A stretch of 64,000 nt of DNA from Bosea sp. BIWAKO-01 (GTDB taxonomy: Bacteria > Pseudomonadota > Alphaproteobacteria > Rhizobiales > Beijerinckiaceae), in assembly GCF_001748145.1 (NCBI RefSeq), contig NZ_BCQA01000001.1:3870501-3934500 (forward strand). Reading direction: 5' to 3'. The position numbers and the translations under genes are program-made. A model generated the notes under the pieces. It saw only the letters and a list, made by a program, of their open reading frames with translations. It did not search any database and had not been told where the DNA came from. Positions 1 to 9,274 of this stretch are shown here, piece after piece (within the stretch, counting starts at the first letter, position 1; each line of letters opens with the position of its first letter).

Positions 1-1
1 G

Positions 2-118
2 ATCTCAGACCCGTCGCGCTTGACTGCCATGGCCGACAGCGCCAAGAGCGCGGGAATTCCCGATGCGGCCGACCGGCTTGCCCGCCTGGTTCTGCAGGTC
101 GCAGGGATCACGTTCTGA
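2..118 (+). CDS. murG: MurG C-terminus (partial, 5' end outside window)
   Basis: Open frame from the left edge to TGA at 116-118. The 38 visible residues read like the last helix of MurG, the inner-membrane-associated UDP-GlcNAc transferase that makes lipid II, including the G-I-P-D-A-A-D-R-L-A stretch typical of its C-terminus. It lies 71 bases before murC on the same strand, the usual dcw order. Too little is present to judge catalytic residues; the call rests on the tail motif plus context. Confidence 0.75.
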   Translation: MSDPSRLTAMADSAKSAGIPDAADRLARLVLQVAGITF

Positions 119-189
119 GGCATGTCTTGACGGAAAGCTGGTTCCCACCTTTTCGCGACATGCCGTAATCCGCAGGAGACACCTGACCC

Positions 190-1602
190 ATGAAGCTGCC
201 GCCCAAGCTCGGCTCCATTCATTTCGTCGGCATCGGCGGCATCGGCATGTCCGGTATCGCTGAGGTGCTGCATAATCTCGGCTACAAGGTCCAGGGTTCG
301 GACGCGTCCGACAATGCCAATGTCCGTCGGCTCGCCGACAAGGGCATCAGGACCTTTGTCGGCCATGCCGCCGAGAACATCGAGGGGGCGGAGGTCGTCG
401 TCGTCTCCACGGCGATCAAGCGCGACAATCCCGAGCTCACGGCCGCGCGCGAGCAGCGTCTGCCGGTCGTGCGCCGCGCCGAAATGCTGGCCGAATTGAT
501 GCGGCTGAAATCCTGCGTCGCCGTCGCCGGCACGCATGGCAAGACGACGACGACTTCGCTGGTTGCGACCCTGCTCGAGAAGGGCGGGCTCGACCCGACC
601 GTGATCAATGGCGGCATCATCAACGCCTATGGCACCAATGCGCGCATGGGCGAAAGCGACTGGATGGTGGTCGAGGCCGACGAGTCGGACGGCACCTTCC
701 TGAAGCTCCCTGCCGATGTGGCGATCGTCACCAATATCGATCCCGAGCATCTCGACCACTTCAAGACCTTCGATGCGATCAAGGAAGCCTTCCGCTCCTT
801 CGTCGAGAACCTGCCCTTCTACGGCTTCGCGGTGATGTGCATCGATCATCCCACGGTGCAGGGCCTCGTCGGGCAGATCGAAGACCGGCGCGTCGTGACC
901 TACGGCGAGAACCCGCAGGCGGATTTCCGGTTGATCGACATCGATCTCTCTGGTGGGCAGGCCCGGTTCACGCTGCTGATCCGCGACCGCAAGCGTGGGC
1001 GCGACGAGGTTGTGCGCGATCTCGTGATGCCGATGCCCGGGCACCACAATGCGCTCAATGCCACCGCCGCGATCGCGGTCGCCTATGACCTTGGCATTCC
1101 GGTCGAGAAGATCCGCGAGGCCCTGGCCGGTTTCGGCGGCGTCAAGCGTCGCTTCACCAAGACCGGCGAATGGAACGGCGCACTGATTTTCGACGATTAC
1201 GGCCACCATCCCGTGGAGATCGCCGCCGTGCTCAAGGCGGCGCGCGCCTCGACCAAGAGCAAGGTCATCGCCGTGGTGCAGCCGCATCGCTACACGCGGC
1301 TCTCCAGCCTGTTCGACGATTTTGCGGCCTGCTTCAACGATGCCGATACGGTGATCGTCGCCGACACCTACGCCGCCGGCGAGGCGCCGATTCCCGGTGC
1401 CGATCGGGATAGCCTCGTCTCGGGCATCAAGGCGCGCGGCCACCGCCATACGCTGGCCCTGGAGGCTCCCGAGAAGCTCGCGGGCATGGTGGCGGAGTTC
1501 GCGGGGCCGGGCGACTATGTCGTGCTGCTGGGAGCCGGCAACATCACGCAATGGGCCTATGCGCTGCCGGGCGAACTCGCCGGGCTGGGTGGCAAGCAGT
1601 GA
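190..1602 (+). CDS. murC: UDP-N-acetylmuramate--L-alanine ligase
   Basis: Cytoplasmic ATP-dependent ligase that adds L-Ala to UDP-MurNAc, the first amino acid of the peptidoglycan stem. The protein is 470 aa, normal for MurC. The N-terminal Rossmann-like UDP-binding loop (GIGGIGMSG, residues 15-23) is followed by the Mur-ligase ATP loop GTHGKTTTT at 114-122, the central E-A-D-E-S-D and N-I-D-P-E-H-L-D motifs, and the C-terminal Mur ligase domain with D-D-Y-G-H-H-P. An AGGAG ribosome site lies about 12 bases before the ATG. Its stop overlaps the murB start by four bases, so the two are probably translationally coupled. Confidence 0.97.
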   Translation: MKLPPKLGSIHFVGIGGIGMSGIAEVLHNLGYKVQGSDASDNANVRRLADKGIRTFVGHAAENIEGAEVVVVSTAIKRDNPELTAAREQRLPVVRRAEMLAELMRLKSCVAVAGTHGKTTTTSLVATLLEKGGLDPTVINGGIINAYGTNARMGESDWMVVEADESDGTFLKLPADVAIVTNIDPEHLDHFKTFDAIKEAFRSFVENLPFYGFAVMCIDHPTVQGLVGQIEDRRVVTYGENPQADFRLIDIDLSGGQARFTLLIRDRKRGRDEVVRDLVMPMPGHHNALNATAAIAVAYDLGIPVEKIREALAGFGGVKRRFTKTGEWNGALIFDDYGHHPVEIAAVLKAARASTKSKVIAVVQPHRYTRLSSLFDDFAACFNDADTVIVADTYAAGEAPIPGADRDSLVSGIKARGHRHTLALEAPEKLAGMVAEFAGPGDYVVLLGAGNITQWAYALPGELAGLGGKQ

Positions 1603-2525
1603 GCTTCCCCGATATCACCCCCGACCTTCGCGCGGCCGCGCCAGAATTGCGCGGCCGGCTCCTGGCCAACCAGGAGATGGCAGGGCTGACCTGGTTCCGC
1701 GTCGGTGGCCCGGCGCAGGTGCTGTTCGCGCCGGCTGACGAGCAGGACCTGGCCTATCTGTTGTCCAGGCTCCCGGCCGAGATTCCTGTCACGGTCGTCG
1801 GGCTCGGCTCGAACCTGATCGTGCGCGACGGTGGCATTCCTGGCGTCGTCATTCGACTCGGCGGCAAGGCGTTCGGCGAGATCTCGCTCGAAGACGGCAA
1901 CCGGTTGCGCAGTGGCACGGCGGTGCCCGACGTCAAGGTGGCGCGGGCGGCCGCCGATGCCTCGCTCGACGGCCTCGCCTTCTATCGCGGCATCCCCGGT
2001 TGCATCGGCGGCGCTCTGCGAATGAATGCCGGTGCTCACGGCGGCGAGACCACCGATGTGCTCGTCTCGGCGCGTGGCGTGACCCGCGAGGGCGAGATCG
2101 TCACGCTCTCCCATGCGGAGATGGGCTTCACCTATCGCAATAGCGCGGCAGCGACGATGGACACCATCTTCACGTCGGCCCTGTTCCAGGGGCGGCCAGG
2201 CGACCAGGCCGCGATCTTTGCGGAGATGGACCGGGTGACGGCGGCTCGCGAGGCCGCTCAGCCGATCAAGGAGCGCACCGGCGGCTCGACCTTCAAGAAC
2301 CCGCCCGGCGGCAAGGCCTGGCAACTGATCGACGCCGCCGGGTGCCGCGGATTGCGGGTCGGCGGTGCCCAGGTCTCCGAGATGCATTGCAACTTCCTGA
2401 TCAATGCCGGCGGCGCGACGGCCGCCGATATCGAAGGTCTGGGCGAGGAGGTTCGCCGCCGGGTCAAGCAGACCTCGGGCTTCGACCTGCACTGGGAGAT
2501 CAAGCGCCTGGGCGTCGCGGCGTAG
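1599..2525 (+). CDS. murB: UDP-N-acetylenolpyruvoylglucosamine reductase
   Basis: FAD-dependent, NADPH-using reductase that completes UDP-MurNAc synthesis. I place the start at GTG 1599 (GTGA overlap with the murC stop), giving 308 aa. The longer frame from 1551 would add 16 residues that only duplicate murC coding sequence. Visible features are the FAD-binding W-F-R-V-G-G-P-A near residue 30, G-L-G-S-N-L-I, the [10 protein letters not shown] segment, Y-R-N-S, and G-G-S-T-F-K-N-P with the catalytic serine. The C-terminus carries the conserved A-G-C-R-G and H-x-N-F-L-I-N. Operon with murG and murC; ddl, the usual next gene, is displaced by the nitroreductase/MarR pair. Confidence 0.96.
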   Translation: MSFPDITPDLRAAAPELRGRLLANQEMAGLTWFRVGGPAQVLFAPADEQDLAYLLSRLPAEIPVTVVGLGSNLIVRDGGIPGVVIRLGGKAFGEISLEDGNRLRSGTAVPDVKVARAAADASLDGLAFYRGIPGCIGGALRMNAGAHGGETTDVLVSARGVTREGEIVTLSHAEMGFTYRNSAAATMDTIFTSALFQGRPGDQAAIFAEMDRVTAAREAAQPIKERTGGSTFKNPPGGKAWQLIDAAGCRGLRVGGAQVSEMHCNFLINAGGATAADIEGLGEEVRRRVKQTSGFDLHWEIKRLGVAA

Positions 2526-2603
2526 GCCGGATGCCGAACTTATCTGGCGACCTGGCGCGGTTGCGACAGTCGCCCCCGGCTGGGCCGGGCTCGGGCCGAC
2601 GCG

Positions 2604-3263
2604 TCAGCCGGGGAACGAGCCGGCGAACGCGATCTGGTCGAGCGGAAGGCGCTGGCTCGGCAACTCCCGGCTGGCGAGCGCCTCCGGCAATTGGCGGGGA
2701 TCGCCATGCCTCCCGACCGCAATCGCAACCTCCACACGGAAGCGCGCTGGAAGCTTCAGATGCTGGTGCGCGCGCTCGAAATCGACGCCGGCCATGACGT
2801 GGACGTGGTAGCCGAGATGCGTCGCCTGGATCGCAAGCTGCGAGCAGGCCGCTCCGGTGTCGAAGCTGTGGCTGCGGGACGGCGCCGGAGCCTCGTCGTC
2901 GGGCGCGCCGATCAGCGTGTCGGACGCGACGAGGATCAACGCGGAGGCATTCTGGGCCCACTCCGCGTTGAACGTGTCGAGCAGGTCCACGAAACCCTGC
3001 CAATGCACGTCGCCGCGCCGGGCATAGAAGAACCGCCAGGGCTGATGATTATAGGCCGAGGGAGCCCAGCGTGCCGCTTCGACCATTGTGAGCAGATCGG
3101 CCTTTGGGATCGCCTCGTCACGGAAGGCGCGTGGCGACCAGCGCTCAAGAAAGAACCGCTCGACCGGGTGTTCGGAGTGCCGTTCGCTGCCCTGCCGTAT
3201 CGGCTCCTGCTGGACAGGGGCGAGGCGATCAGGCAGGAATGTCTGCGTCGGATAATTGATCAT
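2604..3263 (-). CDS. Nitroreductase family protein
   Basis: A 219-aa flavin-dependent nitroreductase-like protein, presumably a cytoplasmic FMN enzyme reducing nitro compounds or quinones with NAD(P)H. Seen: R-W-S-P-R-A-F-R (the FMN phosphate-binding R-S/P-x-R-x-F/Y motif), A-A-R-W-A-P-S-A-Y-N-H-Q-P-W-R-F (the family's S-x-x-N-x-Q-P-W signature), and a later G-A-A-C-S-Q-L segment. It is transcribed away from the adjacent MarR gene, with starts 55 bases apart and a palindrome between them, which suggests MarR control. The substrate cannot be read from sequence. It interrupts the usual murB-ddl order. Confidence 0.85.
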   Translation of the reverse strand: MINYPTQTFLPDRLAPVQQEPIRQGSERHSEHPVERFFLERWSPRAFRDEAIPKADLLTMVEAARWAPSAYNHQPWRFFYARRGDVHWQGFVDLLDTFNAEWAQNASALILVASDTLIGAPDDEAPAPSRSHSFDTGAACSQLAIQATHLGYHVHVMAGVDFERAHQHLKLPARFRVEVAIAVGRHGDPRQLPEALASRELPSQRLPLDQIAFAGSFPG

Positions 3264-3285
3264 CTGATTGCTCTACATCGAATTG

Positions 3286-3297
3286 TTTGATGTCAAA
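3286..3297. promoter_or_regulatory. Palindrome between nitroreductase and marR (probable MarR operator)
   Basis: TTTGATGTCAAA is an inverted repeat with 5-bp arms and a 2-bp centre, inside an AT-rich patch between the divergent starts at 3263 and 3319. MarR proteins bind 10-20 bp inverted repeats of this kind in divergent promoters. Binding is inferred from position and symmetry only. Confidence 0.55.
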
Positions 3298-3318
3298 TTA
3301 TATGATGCAGGACTTGCG

Positions 3319-3849
3319 ATGAGTCAAGATGTCGAGGGCGATCGGCACGAAGGCGATTTCCAGGGCGCGGCCATGGACGCCATTCTGACGCAATGGCGGC
3401 GGGAACGCCCCGATCTCGATCCGAGCCCCATGGCGGTGTGCGGGGATGTCTGGCGGGCGGCCGAGCGCTTGCGACAGGGTGTCGTGGACAATCTGTCGGG
3501 CCGCGATCTCGATATGCCGGGCTTCGACGTCATCCTGACTTTGCGGCGCCAAGGGCGCGAGGGATCGCTGTCGCCCTCGGTCCTTGCGGGCGAGATGATG
3601 CTGTCGACATCGGCGATGACCAATCGCCTGGATCGGCTGGAGCGGCGCGGGTTGATTGAACGACATGCCAATCCGGAGGACCGGCGTGCGCTCAGGATCC
3701 GACTGACATCGGAGGGGTTCGCGCTGGCGGAGGATCTGGTGGCCTCCCATGTCGCCGCCGAGGCGCGAATGCTGGCTGCTCTCACCCCCGAGGAATGCGC
3801 GCAGCTGCGCCTTCTGCTGAATCGGGTTGCGGTCGGGCGGAGCGCCTGA
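3319..3849 (+). CDS. MarR family transcriptional regulator
   Basis: A 176-aa winged-helix regulator. The open frame can be extended to a TTG at 3268, but that would cover the palindrome at 3286-3297, so ATG 3319 is preferred. The central winged helix is clear: L-S-P-S-V-L-A-G-E-M-M-L-S-T-S-A-M-T-N-R as the helix-turn-helix, then R-L-E-R-R-G-L-I-E-R and the wing with P-E-D-R-R-A-L-R-I-R-L-T. Family members are dimeric repressors that often respond to phenolic or oxidising compounds and commonly control the divergent gene, here a nitroreductase. The ligand is unknown. Confidence 0.92.
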   Translation: MSQDVEGDRHEGDFQGAAMDAILTQWRRERPDLDPSPMAVCGDVWRAAERLRQGVVDNLSGRDLDMPGFDVILTLRRQGREGSLSPSVLAGEMMLSTSAMTNRLDRLERRGLIERHANPEDRRALRIRLTSEGFALAEDLVASHVAAEARMLAALTPEECAQLRLLLNRVAVGRSA

Positions 3850-3934
3850 CGCGAGCAGCCTTCGTCCGGGCGGGGCTCTGCGAGGTGTGCCGTCGGAAGC
3901 GATACGGCGTTTCGATCACCTCGCCGCCGTCGCG

Positions 3935-3950
3935 TTAACGCGTCGTTAAC
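3935..3950 (+). promoter_or_regulatory. CtrA box upstream of ddl
   Basis: TTAACGCGTCGTTAAC matches TTAA-N7-TTAAC, the full consensus for the alphaproteobacterial cell-cycle regulator CtrA, with no mismatch. It ends 42 bases before the ddl ATG. A perfect 7-bp hairpin (CCCCGAG, loop GGT, CTCGGGG) occupies 3958-3974 between the box and the ribosome site. This implies that a ddl-ftsQ-ftsA transcript starts here under CtrA control; direction and effect are inferred. Confidence 0.75.
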
Positions 3951-3992
3951 CATGCTCCCCCGAGGGTCTCGGGGAAGCGGAGTAGCGATTCA

Positions 3993-4907
3993 ATGACCAA
4001 ACACGTCGCAGTCTTGATGGGCGGATGGTCCGTCGAGCGGGAGGTCAGCCTCAATACCGGCGACGGCTGCGCGAGGGCCTTGGAGAGCGTCGGCTACCGC
4101 GTGACGCGAATCGATGTGCAGCACGATATCGCCGATGTGCTGGATCGGCTGCGCCCGGACGTCGCCTTCAATGCGCTTCATGGCCGTTTTGGCGAGGACG
4201 GCACAATCCAGGGCCTGCTCGAGATTTTGCGCATTCCCTACACCCATTCCGGGGTGCTCGCTTCAGCGCTCGCACTGCGCAAGGACAGGGCGAAGACGGT
4301 TGTTGCGGCTGCCGGGGTTCCGGTCGCGCGCGGCGTTACCCTGTCGCGCTTCGAGGCCGCCAAGAAGCACCCCTTGCCGCCGCCCTATGTGCTCAAACCC
4401 GTCAATGAGGGGTCGTCTGTCGGGGTCATCATCGTGAAAAAGGGGCGCGAACATCCTCCGCAGGAAGTGGCGCGGGAGGACTGGCCGTGCGGAGACATGT
4501 TGCTCGCCGAGAGCTTCGTCGCCGGGCGGGAGCTGACCTGCGCGATCATGGGCGACAAATCCCTCGGTGTGACCGAGATCCGGGCCGCGACCGGTGAGTT
4601 CTACGACTACGATGCGAAATACACGAAAGGTGGTTCGATCCACATCTGCCCGGCTCAAATTTTACCAAAAATTTACCAGCAGATCGAAGAGTGTGCGTTA
4701 ACGGCGCATCAAGCAATCGGGTGCCGGGGCGTCAGCCGTTCTGACTTCCGCTACGACGACGAGACCGACACTCTCGTCTGGCTGGAGGTCAATACGCAGC
4801 CCGGGATGACCGAAACCAGCCTGGTGCCCGAGTTGGCTGCCCACGCGGGCCTGAACTTCGGTGAGCTCGTCAAATGGATGGTGGAGGACGCCTCCCTCGA
4901 TCGATGA
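3993..4907 (+). CDS. ddl: D-alanine--D-alanine ligase
   Basis: ATP-grasp enzyme making the D-Ala-D-Ala dipeptide for peptidoglycan. It has 304 aa, the usual length of the DdlB type. The start region V-A-V-L-M-G-G-W-S-V-E-R-E-V-S-L is the conserved N-terminus. H-G-x-F-G-E-D-G-x-I-Q-G-L-L follows, then the ATP-grasp segment K-P-V-N-E-G-S-S-V-G-V and the C-terminal metal-binding L-E-V-N-T-Q-P-G-M-T. The A-to-G change common in the H-G-x-x-G-E-D loop region is not a defect. Stop and ftsQ start overlap (ATGA). Expression is probably driven by the CtrA-box promoter just upstream rather than by read-through from murB. Confidence 0.95.
   Translation: MTKHVAVLMGGWSVEREVSLNTGDGCARALESVGYRVTRIDVQHDIADVLDRLRPDVAFNALHGRFGEDGTIQGLLEILRIPYTHSGVLASALALRKDRAKTVVAAAGVPVARGVTLSRFEAAKKHPLPPPYVLKPVNEGSSVGVIIVKKGREHPPQEVAREDWPCGDMLLAESFVAGRELTCAIMGDKSLGVTEIRAATGEFYDYDAKYTKGGSIHICPAQILPKIYQQIEECALTAHQAIGCRGVSRSDFRYDDETDTLVWLEVNTQPGMTETSLVPELAAHAGLNFGELVKWMVEDASLDR
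4662..4712 (+). promoter_or_regulatory. CtrA-like degenerate sites inside ddl, upstream of ftsQ
   Basis: Two near-consensus sites lie about 190-240 bases before ftsQ: TTAC-N7-TTAC at 4662-4676 within an unusually AT-rich stretch, and TTAA-N7-TCAA at 4698-4712. CtrA consensus is TTAA-N7-TTAA. In Caulobacter the ftsQA promoter is CtrA-controlled, so an internal ftsQ promoter here is plausible. The matches are imperfect and inside coding sequence. Confidence 0.35.
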
Positions 4908-5836
4908 AAGCGGCGGCGGTGCCCGCCCGACGTTCATCGATGCCGGCCGCAGGGCCGCAACTTCTGGTCGGCGAGCGTTCGCGCCGCTGGTTCCGGTCGT
5001 CGCGGCGTAGTGCGGTGGCCCTCCCGCTGTGGCAGCGCCTGCCGCAGCGGATCGGGACCTGGCTGGCTCTTGGGTTTCTTGGATTGAGTATCGGGACAGG
5101 CTTCGTGCAGGGCGGACATGTCGAAACGATGCGGGAGAACTACGGCGAGCCGCGCCATATGCTGGCGCGCCTGGTCGGGCTCGGCGTCGACAGAGTGACG
5201 ATCTCTGGAATCTCGGAGCTGTCCGAGATCGAGGTCCTGATCGCTGCAGGGATCGATTCGAAGACCTCGGTCGCCTTCTTCGATGCCGACGAGGCGCGCC
5301 GTCGCCTCGAGGCGACACCGCTGATTCGCCAGGCAACCGTTCGTAAGCTCTATCCCAGCGAGATCGCGATCACGCTGACGGAGCGAGAACCCTTCGCCCT
5401 CTGGCAGGTGAAGGGCGACCTTTTCCTGATCGCAGCCGATGGCACGGTCATCGACAAGATGGATGATGGCCGCTTCGCCCATCTGCCGCTTGTCGTCGGT
5501 CCCGACGCCAATACCCGCGCCCGCGAGTACGTCGCGCTGCTCGCCGACGCTGGACCGTTGGCGCCGCGCATCCGCGCGGCCAGCCTGATTGCCGGCCGGC
5601 GCTGGAACCTCAAGCTCGACAACGGCATGGATATCCGCCTTCCGGAGATCGCGCCGGGGGAGGCCGTCAAGCGTCTCGCCGGCCTCGAAACGGATTTCAG
5701 GCTGCTGGACAAGGACGTGCTCGCCATCGACCTGCGCCAGCCCGACCGGGTGGTGATGCGGTTGACGGAAGAGGGGGCGGCGACCCGCGCCGAGCAGCTC
5801 AAGAGCAAGACCAAGAAGAAGGGAGGCGAGGCGTGA
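4904..5836 (+). CDS. ftsQ: Cell division protein FtsQ
   Basis: Bitopic inner-membrane divisome protein linking early and late division proteins. ATG 4904 overlaps the ddl stop and gives 310 aa; ten extra residues from ATG 4874 would lie wholly inside ddl. Layout: a basic proline/alanine-rich cytoplasmic tail, one transmembrane helix near residue 60 (L-A-L-G-F-L-G-L-S-I-G), a POTRA domain beginning with V-D-R-V-T-I-S-G, then the beta domain with T-L-T-E-R-E-P-F-A-L-W. The last residues are lysine-rich. Its stop overlaps ftsA by GTGA. Confidence 0.93.
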   Translation: MKAAAVPARRSSMPAAGPQLLVGERSRRWFRSSRRSAVALPLWQRLPQRIGTWLALGFLGLSIGTGFVQGGHVETMRENYGEPRHMLARLVGLGVDRVTISGISELSEIEVLIAAGIDSKTSVAFFDADEARRRLEATPLIRQATVRKLYPSEIAITLTEREPFALWQVKGDLFLIAADGTVIDKMDDGRFAHLPLVVGPDANTRAREYVALLADAGPLAPRIRAASLIAGRRWNLKLDNGMDIRLPEIAPGEAVKRLAGLETDFRLLDKDVLAIDLRQPDRVVMRLTEEGAATRAEQLKSKTKKKGGEA

Positions 5837-7158
5837 ACTTCACCTCTCAGGGCCTGACACCGCGGATGCGTCCGCTTTCGTCGCGCAAGAGCGCGACCTT
5901 GTCGATTCTGGACGTCGGCACGAGCAAGGTGGTCTGCCTGATCGCCGAGCTGAACCCCGCCGAGGCGAACGAGCGGTTGCGCGGGCGCACCCATGTCGCG
6001 CGCATCATCGGCATCGGCCATCAGCGTTCGCTTGGCGTAAAGGGTGGCGCCATCATCGATCTCGAGAACGCGGAGCGCGCGATCCGGGCCGCGGTCGACG
6101 CGGCCGAGCGCATGGCGAAGGTCGAGGTCCAGTCCGTCATCGTCAACCTGACCGGTGGGCGCATCGGCTCGCAGCATTATGCCGCCAGCGTCGACCTGCG
6201 CAGCGGCTCGGTCAGCGATTCCGACGTGAAGCGGGTTCTCGCGGTCGCCGCGACGCATGCAATCAAGCCCGGCAAGGCGGTGATGCACGCATTGCCCACC
6301 GGATACGCGCTCGACGGCGTGCCGGGCGTGCTTGATCCGCGTGGCCTCGTCGGCGGCAAGCTCTCCGTCGACATGCATGTCGTCGCCAGCGAGGCGGCGG
6401 CTGCCCGCAACGTCATGCTGGCGGTGGAGCGGTGCCATCTCGAGGTCGAGGCGGTCGTCGCGTCTCCCTATGCTTCCGGTCTCTCGGTTCTCGTCGACGA
6501 CGAGGCCGAAATGGGCGTCGTCGTCGTCGACCTGGGCGGCGGCACCACCAGTCTCGGTGTTTTCTCCGGCGGCCATCTGGTCCATGCCGACGCCATTGCG
6601 GTCGGTGGCAATCACATCACCATGGACGTGGCGCGTGGATTGTCGACCCGCGTCTCGGCTGCCGAGCGGCTGAAGACGCTGCACGGATCGGCGATCTCCA
6701 GCGCTTCGGACGAACGCGACATGATCTCGGTGCCGCAGGTCGACGATGACGAGCGCGACACCCCGAACCATCTGGCGAAATCGCATCTGATCCGCATCAT
6801 CAAGCCGCGGGTCGAGGAAATCCTCGAGCTCGTGCGCGACCGGCTCAACGCTGCCGGCTTTTCGGCCCAGGCCGGCCGCCGCGTCGTGCTGACAGGCGGC
6901 GCCTGCCAGTTGACCGGCCTGCCGGAAACGGCGCGCCGCCTGCTCGGCGGCCAGGTCCGCACCGGCCGGCCGCTCGGGATCAAGGGCTTGCCGGAGGCTG
7001 GCAAGGGTCCAGCCTTTGCGACCGCGGTCGGCCTGCTGGTCTACCCGCAGGTCGCCCATGTCGAACATTTCGAGCCTCGCGCGAGCGGCGCTTACTTCGC
7101 GACGGGGACGGACGGGTATTTCTCGCGTGTCGGGCGTTGGCTGAAAGACAGTTTCTAA
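5833..7158 (+). CDS. ftsA: Cell division protein FtsA
   Basis: Actin-like ATPase that anchors FtsZ to the membrane. The frame starts at GTG 5833, overlapping the ftsQ stop, for 441 aa. An ATG about 11 codons later is possible, but the coupling favours the GTG. Seen: N-terminal phosphate-1 loop (I-L-D-V-G-T-S-K-V), SHS2-domain segment (subdomain 1C), D-L-G-G-G-T-T-S-L as phosphate 2, L-T-G-G-A-C-Q-L-T-G-L-P for adenosine binding, and a C-terminal amphipathic tail ending G-R-W-L-K-D-S-F, the membrane-targeting helix. Followed by a 105-base gap to ftsZ. Confidence 0.96.
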   Translation: MNFTSQGLTPRMRPLSSRKSATLSILDVGTSKVVCLIAELNPAEANERLRGRTHVARIIGIGHQRSLGVKGGAIIDLENAERAIRAAVDAAERMAKVEVQSVIVNLTGGRIGSQHYAASVDLRSGSVSDSDVKRVLAVAATHAIKPGKAVMHALPTGYALDGVPGVLDPRGLVGGKLSVDMHVVASEAAAARNVMLAVERCHLEVEAVVASPYASGLSVLVDDEAEMGVVVVDLGGGTTSLGVFSGGHLVHADAIAVGGNHITMDVARGLSTRVSAAERLKTLHGSAISSASDERDMISVPQVDDDERDTPNHLAKSHLIRIIKPRVEEILELVRDRLNAAGFSAQAGRRVVLTGGACQLTGLPETARRLLGGQVRTGRPLGIKGLPEAGKGPAFATAVGLLVYPQVAHVEHFEPRASGAYFATGTDGYFSRVGRWLKDSF

Positions 7159-7263
7159 GGGTATCGGGCCGGGCGGCGCGGCGCCGTTCCGACCCAAGAG
7201 TAAAATCGTAGCAATCGGGACGGCTCCCGCCAGGCGCCGGACAAGAAATCGAAAGAGGCAACC

Positions 7264-8964
7264 ATGGCGATGAATCTGCAAGCCCCTGACATCCGGGAGC
7301 TAAAGCCCCGGATCACCGTGTTCGGTGTCGGCGGAGCCGGCGGCAACGCGGTCAACAACATGATCGAAGCCGGCCTCGATGGGGTCGATTTCGTCGTTGC
7401 CAATACCGATGCCCAGGCTCTGGCGCTCTCGCGTGCTTCGCGCATCGTGCAGATGGGCCTGCAGGTCACTGAAGGCCTCGGCGCCGGTTCGCAGCCGGAA
7501 GTCGGGCGTGCGGCGGCGGAAGAGGTGATCGACGAGATCCGTGATCACCTTGCCGGCGCGCACATGGTCTTCATCACCGCCGGCATGGGCGGCGGCACCG
7601 GCACGGGTGCGGCCCCTGCGATCGCCCGCGTCGCCCGCGACATGGGTATACTGACCGTCGGCGTCGTCACGAAGCCGTTCCAGTTCGAGGGCCATCGCCG
7701 CATGCGCATGGCGGAGGCTGGCATCTCTGAGCTGAACGAGGCGGTCGATACGCTGATCGTCATCCCGAACCAGAACCTGTTCCGCGTCGCCAACGAGACC
7801 ACCGGCTTCGCCGATGCCTTCGGCATGGCCGACCAGGTGCTCTATTCCGGCGTCGCCTGCATCACTGACCTGATGGTCCGCCCCGGCCTGATCAATCTCG
7901 ACTTCGCCGACGTTCGCGCCGTGATGCGCGGCATGGGCAAGGCGATGATGGGAACCGGCGAGGCGCAGGGCGAGAAGCGTGCGCTGACCGCGGCCCAGGC
8001 TGCGATCAACAATCCGCTGCTCGATGATGTCTCGATGAAGGGCGCGCGTGGCCTGCTGATCTCGATCACCGGCGGGCGCGACATGAAGCTCTATGAGGTC
8101 GACGAAGCCGCCACCCGCATCCGCGAGGAGGTTGATTCCGAGGCCAACATCATCGTCGGCGCGACATTCGACGAATCGCTCGAGGGCGTCGTGCGCGTCT
8201 CCGTCGTGGCCACCGGCATCGACAAGCCGATCAGCACCCAGGCTGAAATGGACGATACCGAAGCCCGTATCGCCCAGGTTGCCGAGCGTCTGAAGGCCGA
8301 AGCGCGTCTGCGCAACACCGCCGCCGCACCGCGCGCCGCGGCTCCGGTTCACGCCGAGCCGATGCTGGAGATGCGTGCGCCCGTGAATGTCGAGACCGTG
8401 CGCCAGGTGGCTCCGGTGCAGCCGAGCGTTGCGGAAGACATCCGCATCGAGCCGGTGCAGCCGCGTCCGGTGATCGCGACCGCCCCGGTGAGCCAGCCGA
8501 TGATGCATGAAGAGCCGATGATGCGTCACGAGGACAGCTTCATCGCCCCGGCGCCGGAGCGTGCGGTCGTCCGCCCGACGCGGATGCCGCGGATCGAGGA
8601 CCTGCCGATGCCGGCACAGAACCAGATCGCGGCGAGCCGTGGTGCGCAGTCCGTTCCGCAGCCTCCGGCCCAGGCCGACCAGAAGCGCATGTCGCTGATG
8701 CAGCGCCTCGCCTCGGTTGGCTTCGGTCGCAAGGACGAGGACGAGGTCCAGCCGCAGGCCCCGGTGCGCCACGCGCCTCCGCCGATGCAGCCTGCCGCTC
8801 AGGCGCCCAGCGCGGCCCATGCAGAATATATGCGCCGTCCGGCTCTGCCGGCCTCGCGCCCAGCGCAAGGGCAGCTCGACCAGATGGGCCGTGCTGCGCC
8901 GAATCGCAGCAGCGAAGAGGATCAGCTGGAGATTCCCGCGTTCCTGCGCCGCCAGGCGAACTGA
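7264..8964 (+). CDS. ftsZ: Cell division protein FtsZ
   Basis: Tubulin-like GTPase forming the Z-ring. 566 aa, long compared with about 380 in E. coli but usual for Hyphomicrobiales type-1 FtsZ. The GTPase domain covers roughly residues 15-325, with [11 protein letters not shown] and the tubulin signature GGGTGTG at 109-115. From about 335 to 545 is a disordered linker rich in Ala, Pro, Gln, Met and Arg. It ends with the conserved peptide L-E-I-P-A-F-L-R-R that binds FtsA and other partners. An AAAGAGG ribosome site precedes ATG. A strong terminator follows, ending the division transcript. Confidence 0.98.
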   Translation: MAMNLQAPDIRELKPRITVFGVGGAGGNAVNNMIEAGLDGVDFVVANTDAQALALSRASRIVQMGLQVTEGLGAGSQPEVGRAAAEEVIDEIRDHLAGAHMVFITAGMGGGTGTGAAPAIARVARDMGILTVGVVTKPFQFEGHRRMRMAEAGISELNEAVDTLIVIPNQNLFRVANETTGFADAFGMADQVLYSGVACITDLMVRPGLINLDFADVRAVMRGMGKAMMGTGEAQGEKRALTAAQAAINNPLLDDVSMKGARGLLISITGGRDMKLYEVDEAATRIREEVDSEANIIVGATFDESLEGVVRVSVVATGIDKPISTQAEMDDTEARIAQVAERLKAEARLRNTAAAPRAAAPVHAEPMLEMRAPVNVETVRQVAPVQPSVAEDIRIEPVQPRPVIATAPVSQPMMHEEPMMRHEDSFIAPAPERAVVRPTRMPRIEDLPMPAQNQIAASRGAQSVPQPPAQADQKRMSLMQRLASVGFGRKDEDEVQPQAPVRHAPPPMQPAAQAPSAAHAEYMRRPALPASRPAQGQLDQMGRAAPNRSSEEDQLEIPAFLRRQAN

Positions 8965-9274
8965 GCGCCACAGCGCCTGCGACAGTTGTAACAGAGCCCG
9001 GAGCGAACCCTCGCTCCGGGCTCTGTTTACGTTTGAAAAACCATATACTTCAATGGGATGGTTATTTTTCTCTGTTTGAGTTCGCTTGTTACAGAGCGAA
9101 AGAAAGCGTGATTTTGTCGGCATCCACCTAAGGCGTATGTTGCGCTTGCCCCAAAGGGGGATGACGGCACCGGCAACCGCCAGGCGCCGCCCAACTGAAG
9201 GACCGCAAACGACCGTCAGGCAGCCCGTAGCGTTGTGCAGCCGAGATCGTTAGCGTTCGAGATTGGATACCGGA
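8965..9274. other. Gene-free ftsZ-lpxC interval
   Basis: No credible coding frame. It holds the ftsZ terminator and then a second hairpin (AACCAT 9039-9044 with ATGGTT 9058-9063, followed by ATTTTT), possibly a back-up terminator. The 9030-9115 part is clearly AT-richer than its surroundings and is the likely place for the lpxC promoter; I cannot assign -35/-10 boxes with confidence. Confidence 0.5.
8990..9029 (+). terminator. Rho-independent terminator of ftsZ
   Basis: A perfect 17-bp stem (8990-9006 with 9011-9027; arm ends ACAGAGCCCGGAGCGA) with a 4-base loop, then a short T run. It starts 25 bases after the ftsZ stop. Confidence 0.92.

Noticed and set aside
5350..7281. Minus-strand 643-codon open frame across ftsA
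   Set aside because: Opposite strand of ftsA and ftsQ, which have clear motifs; GC-rich codon bias leaves the shadow open.
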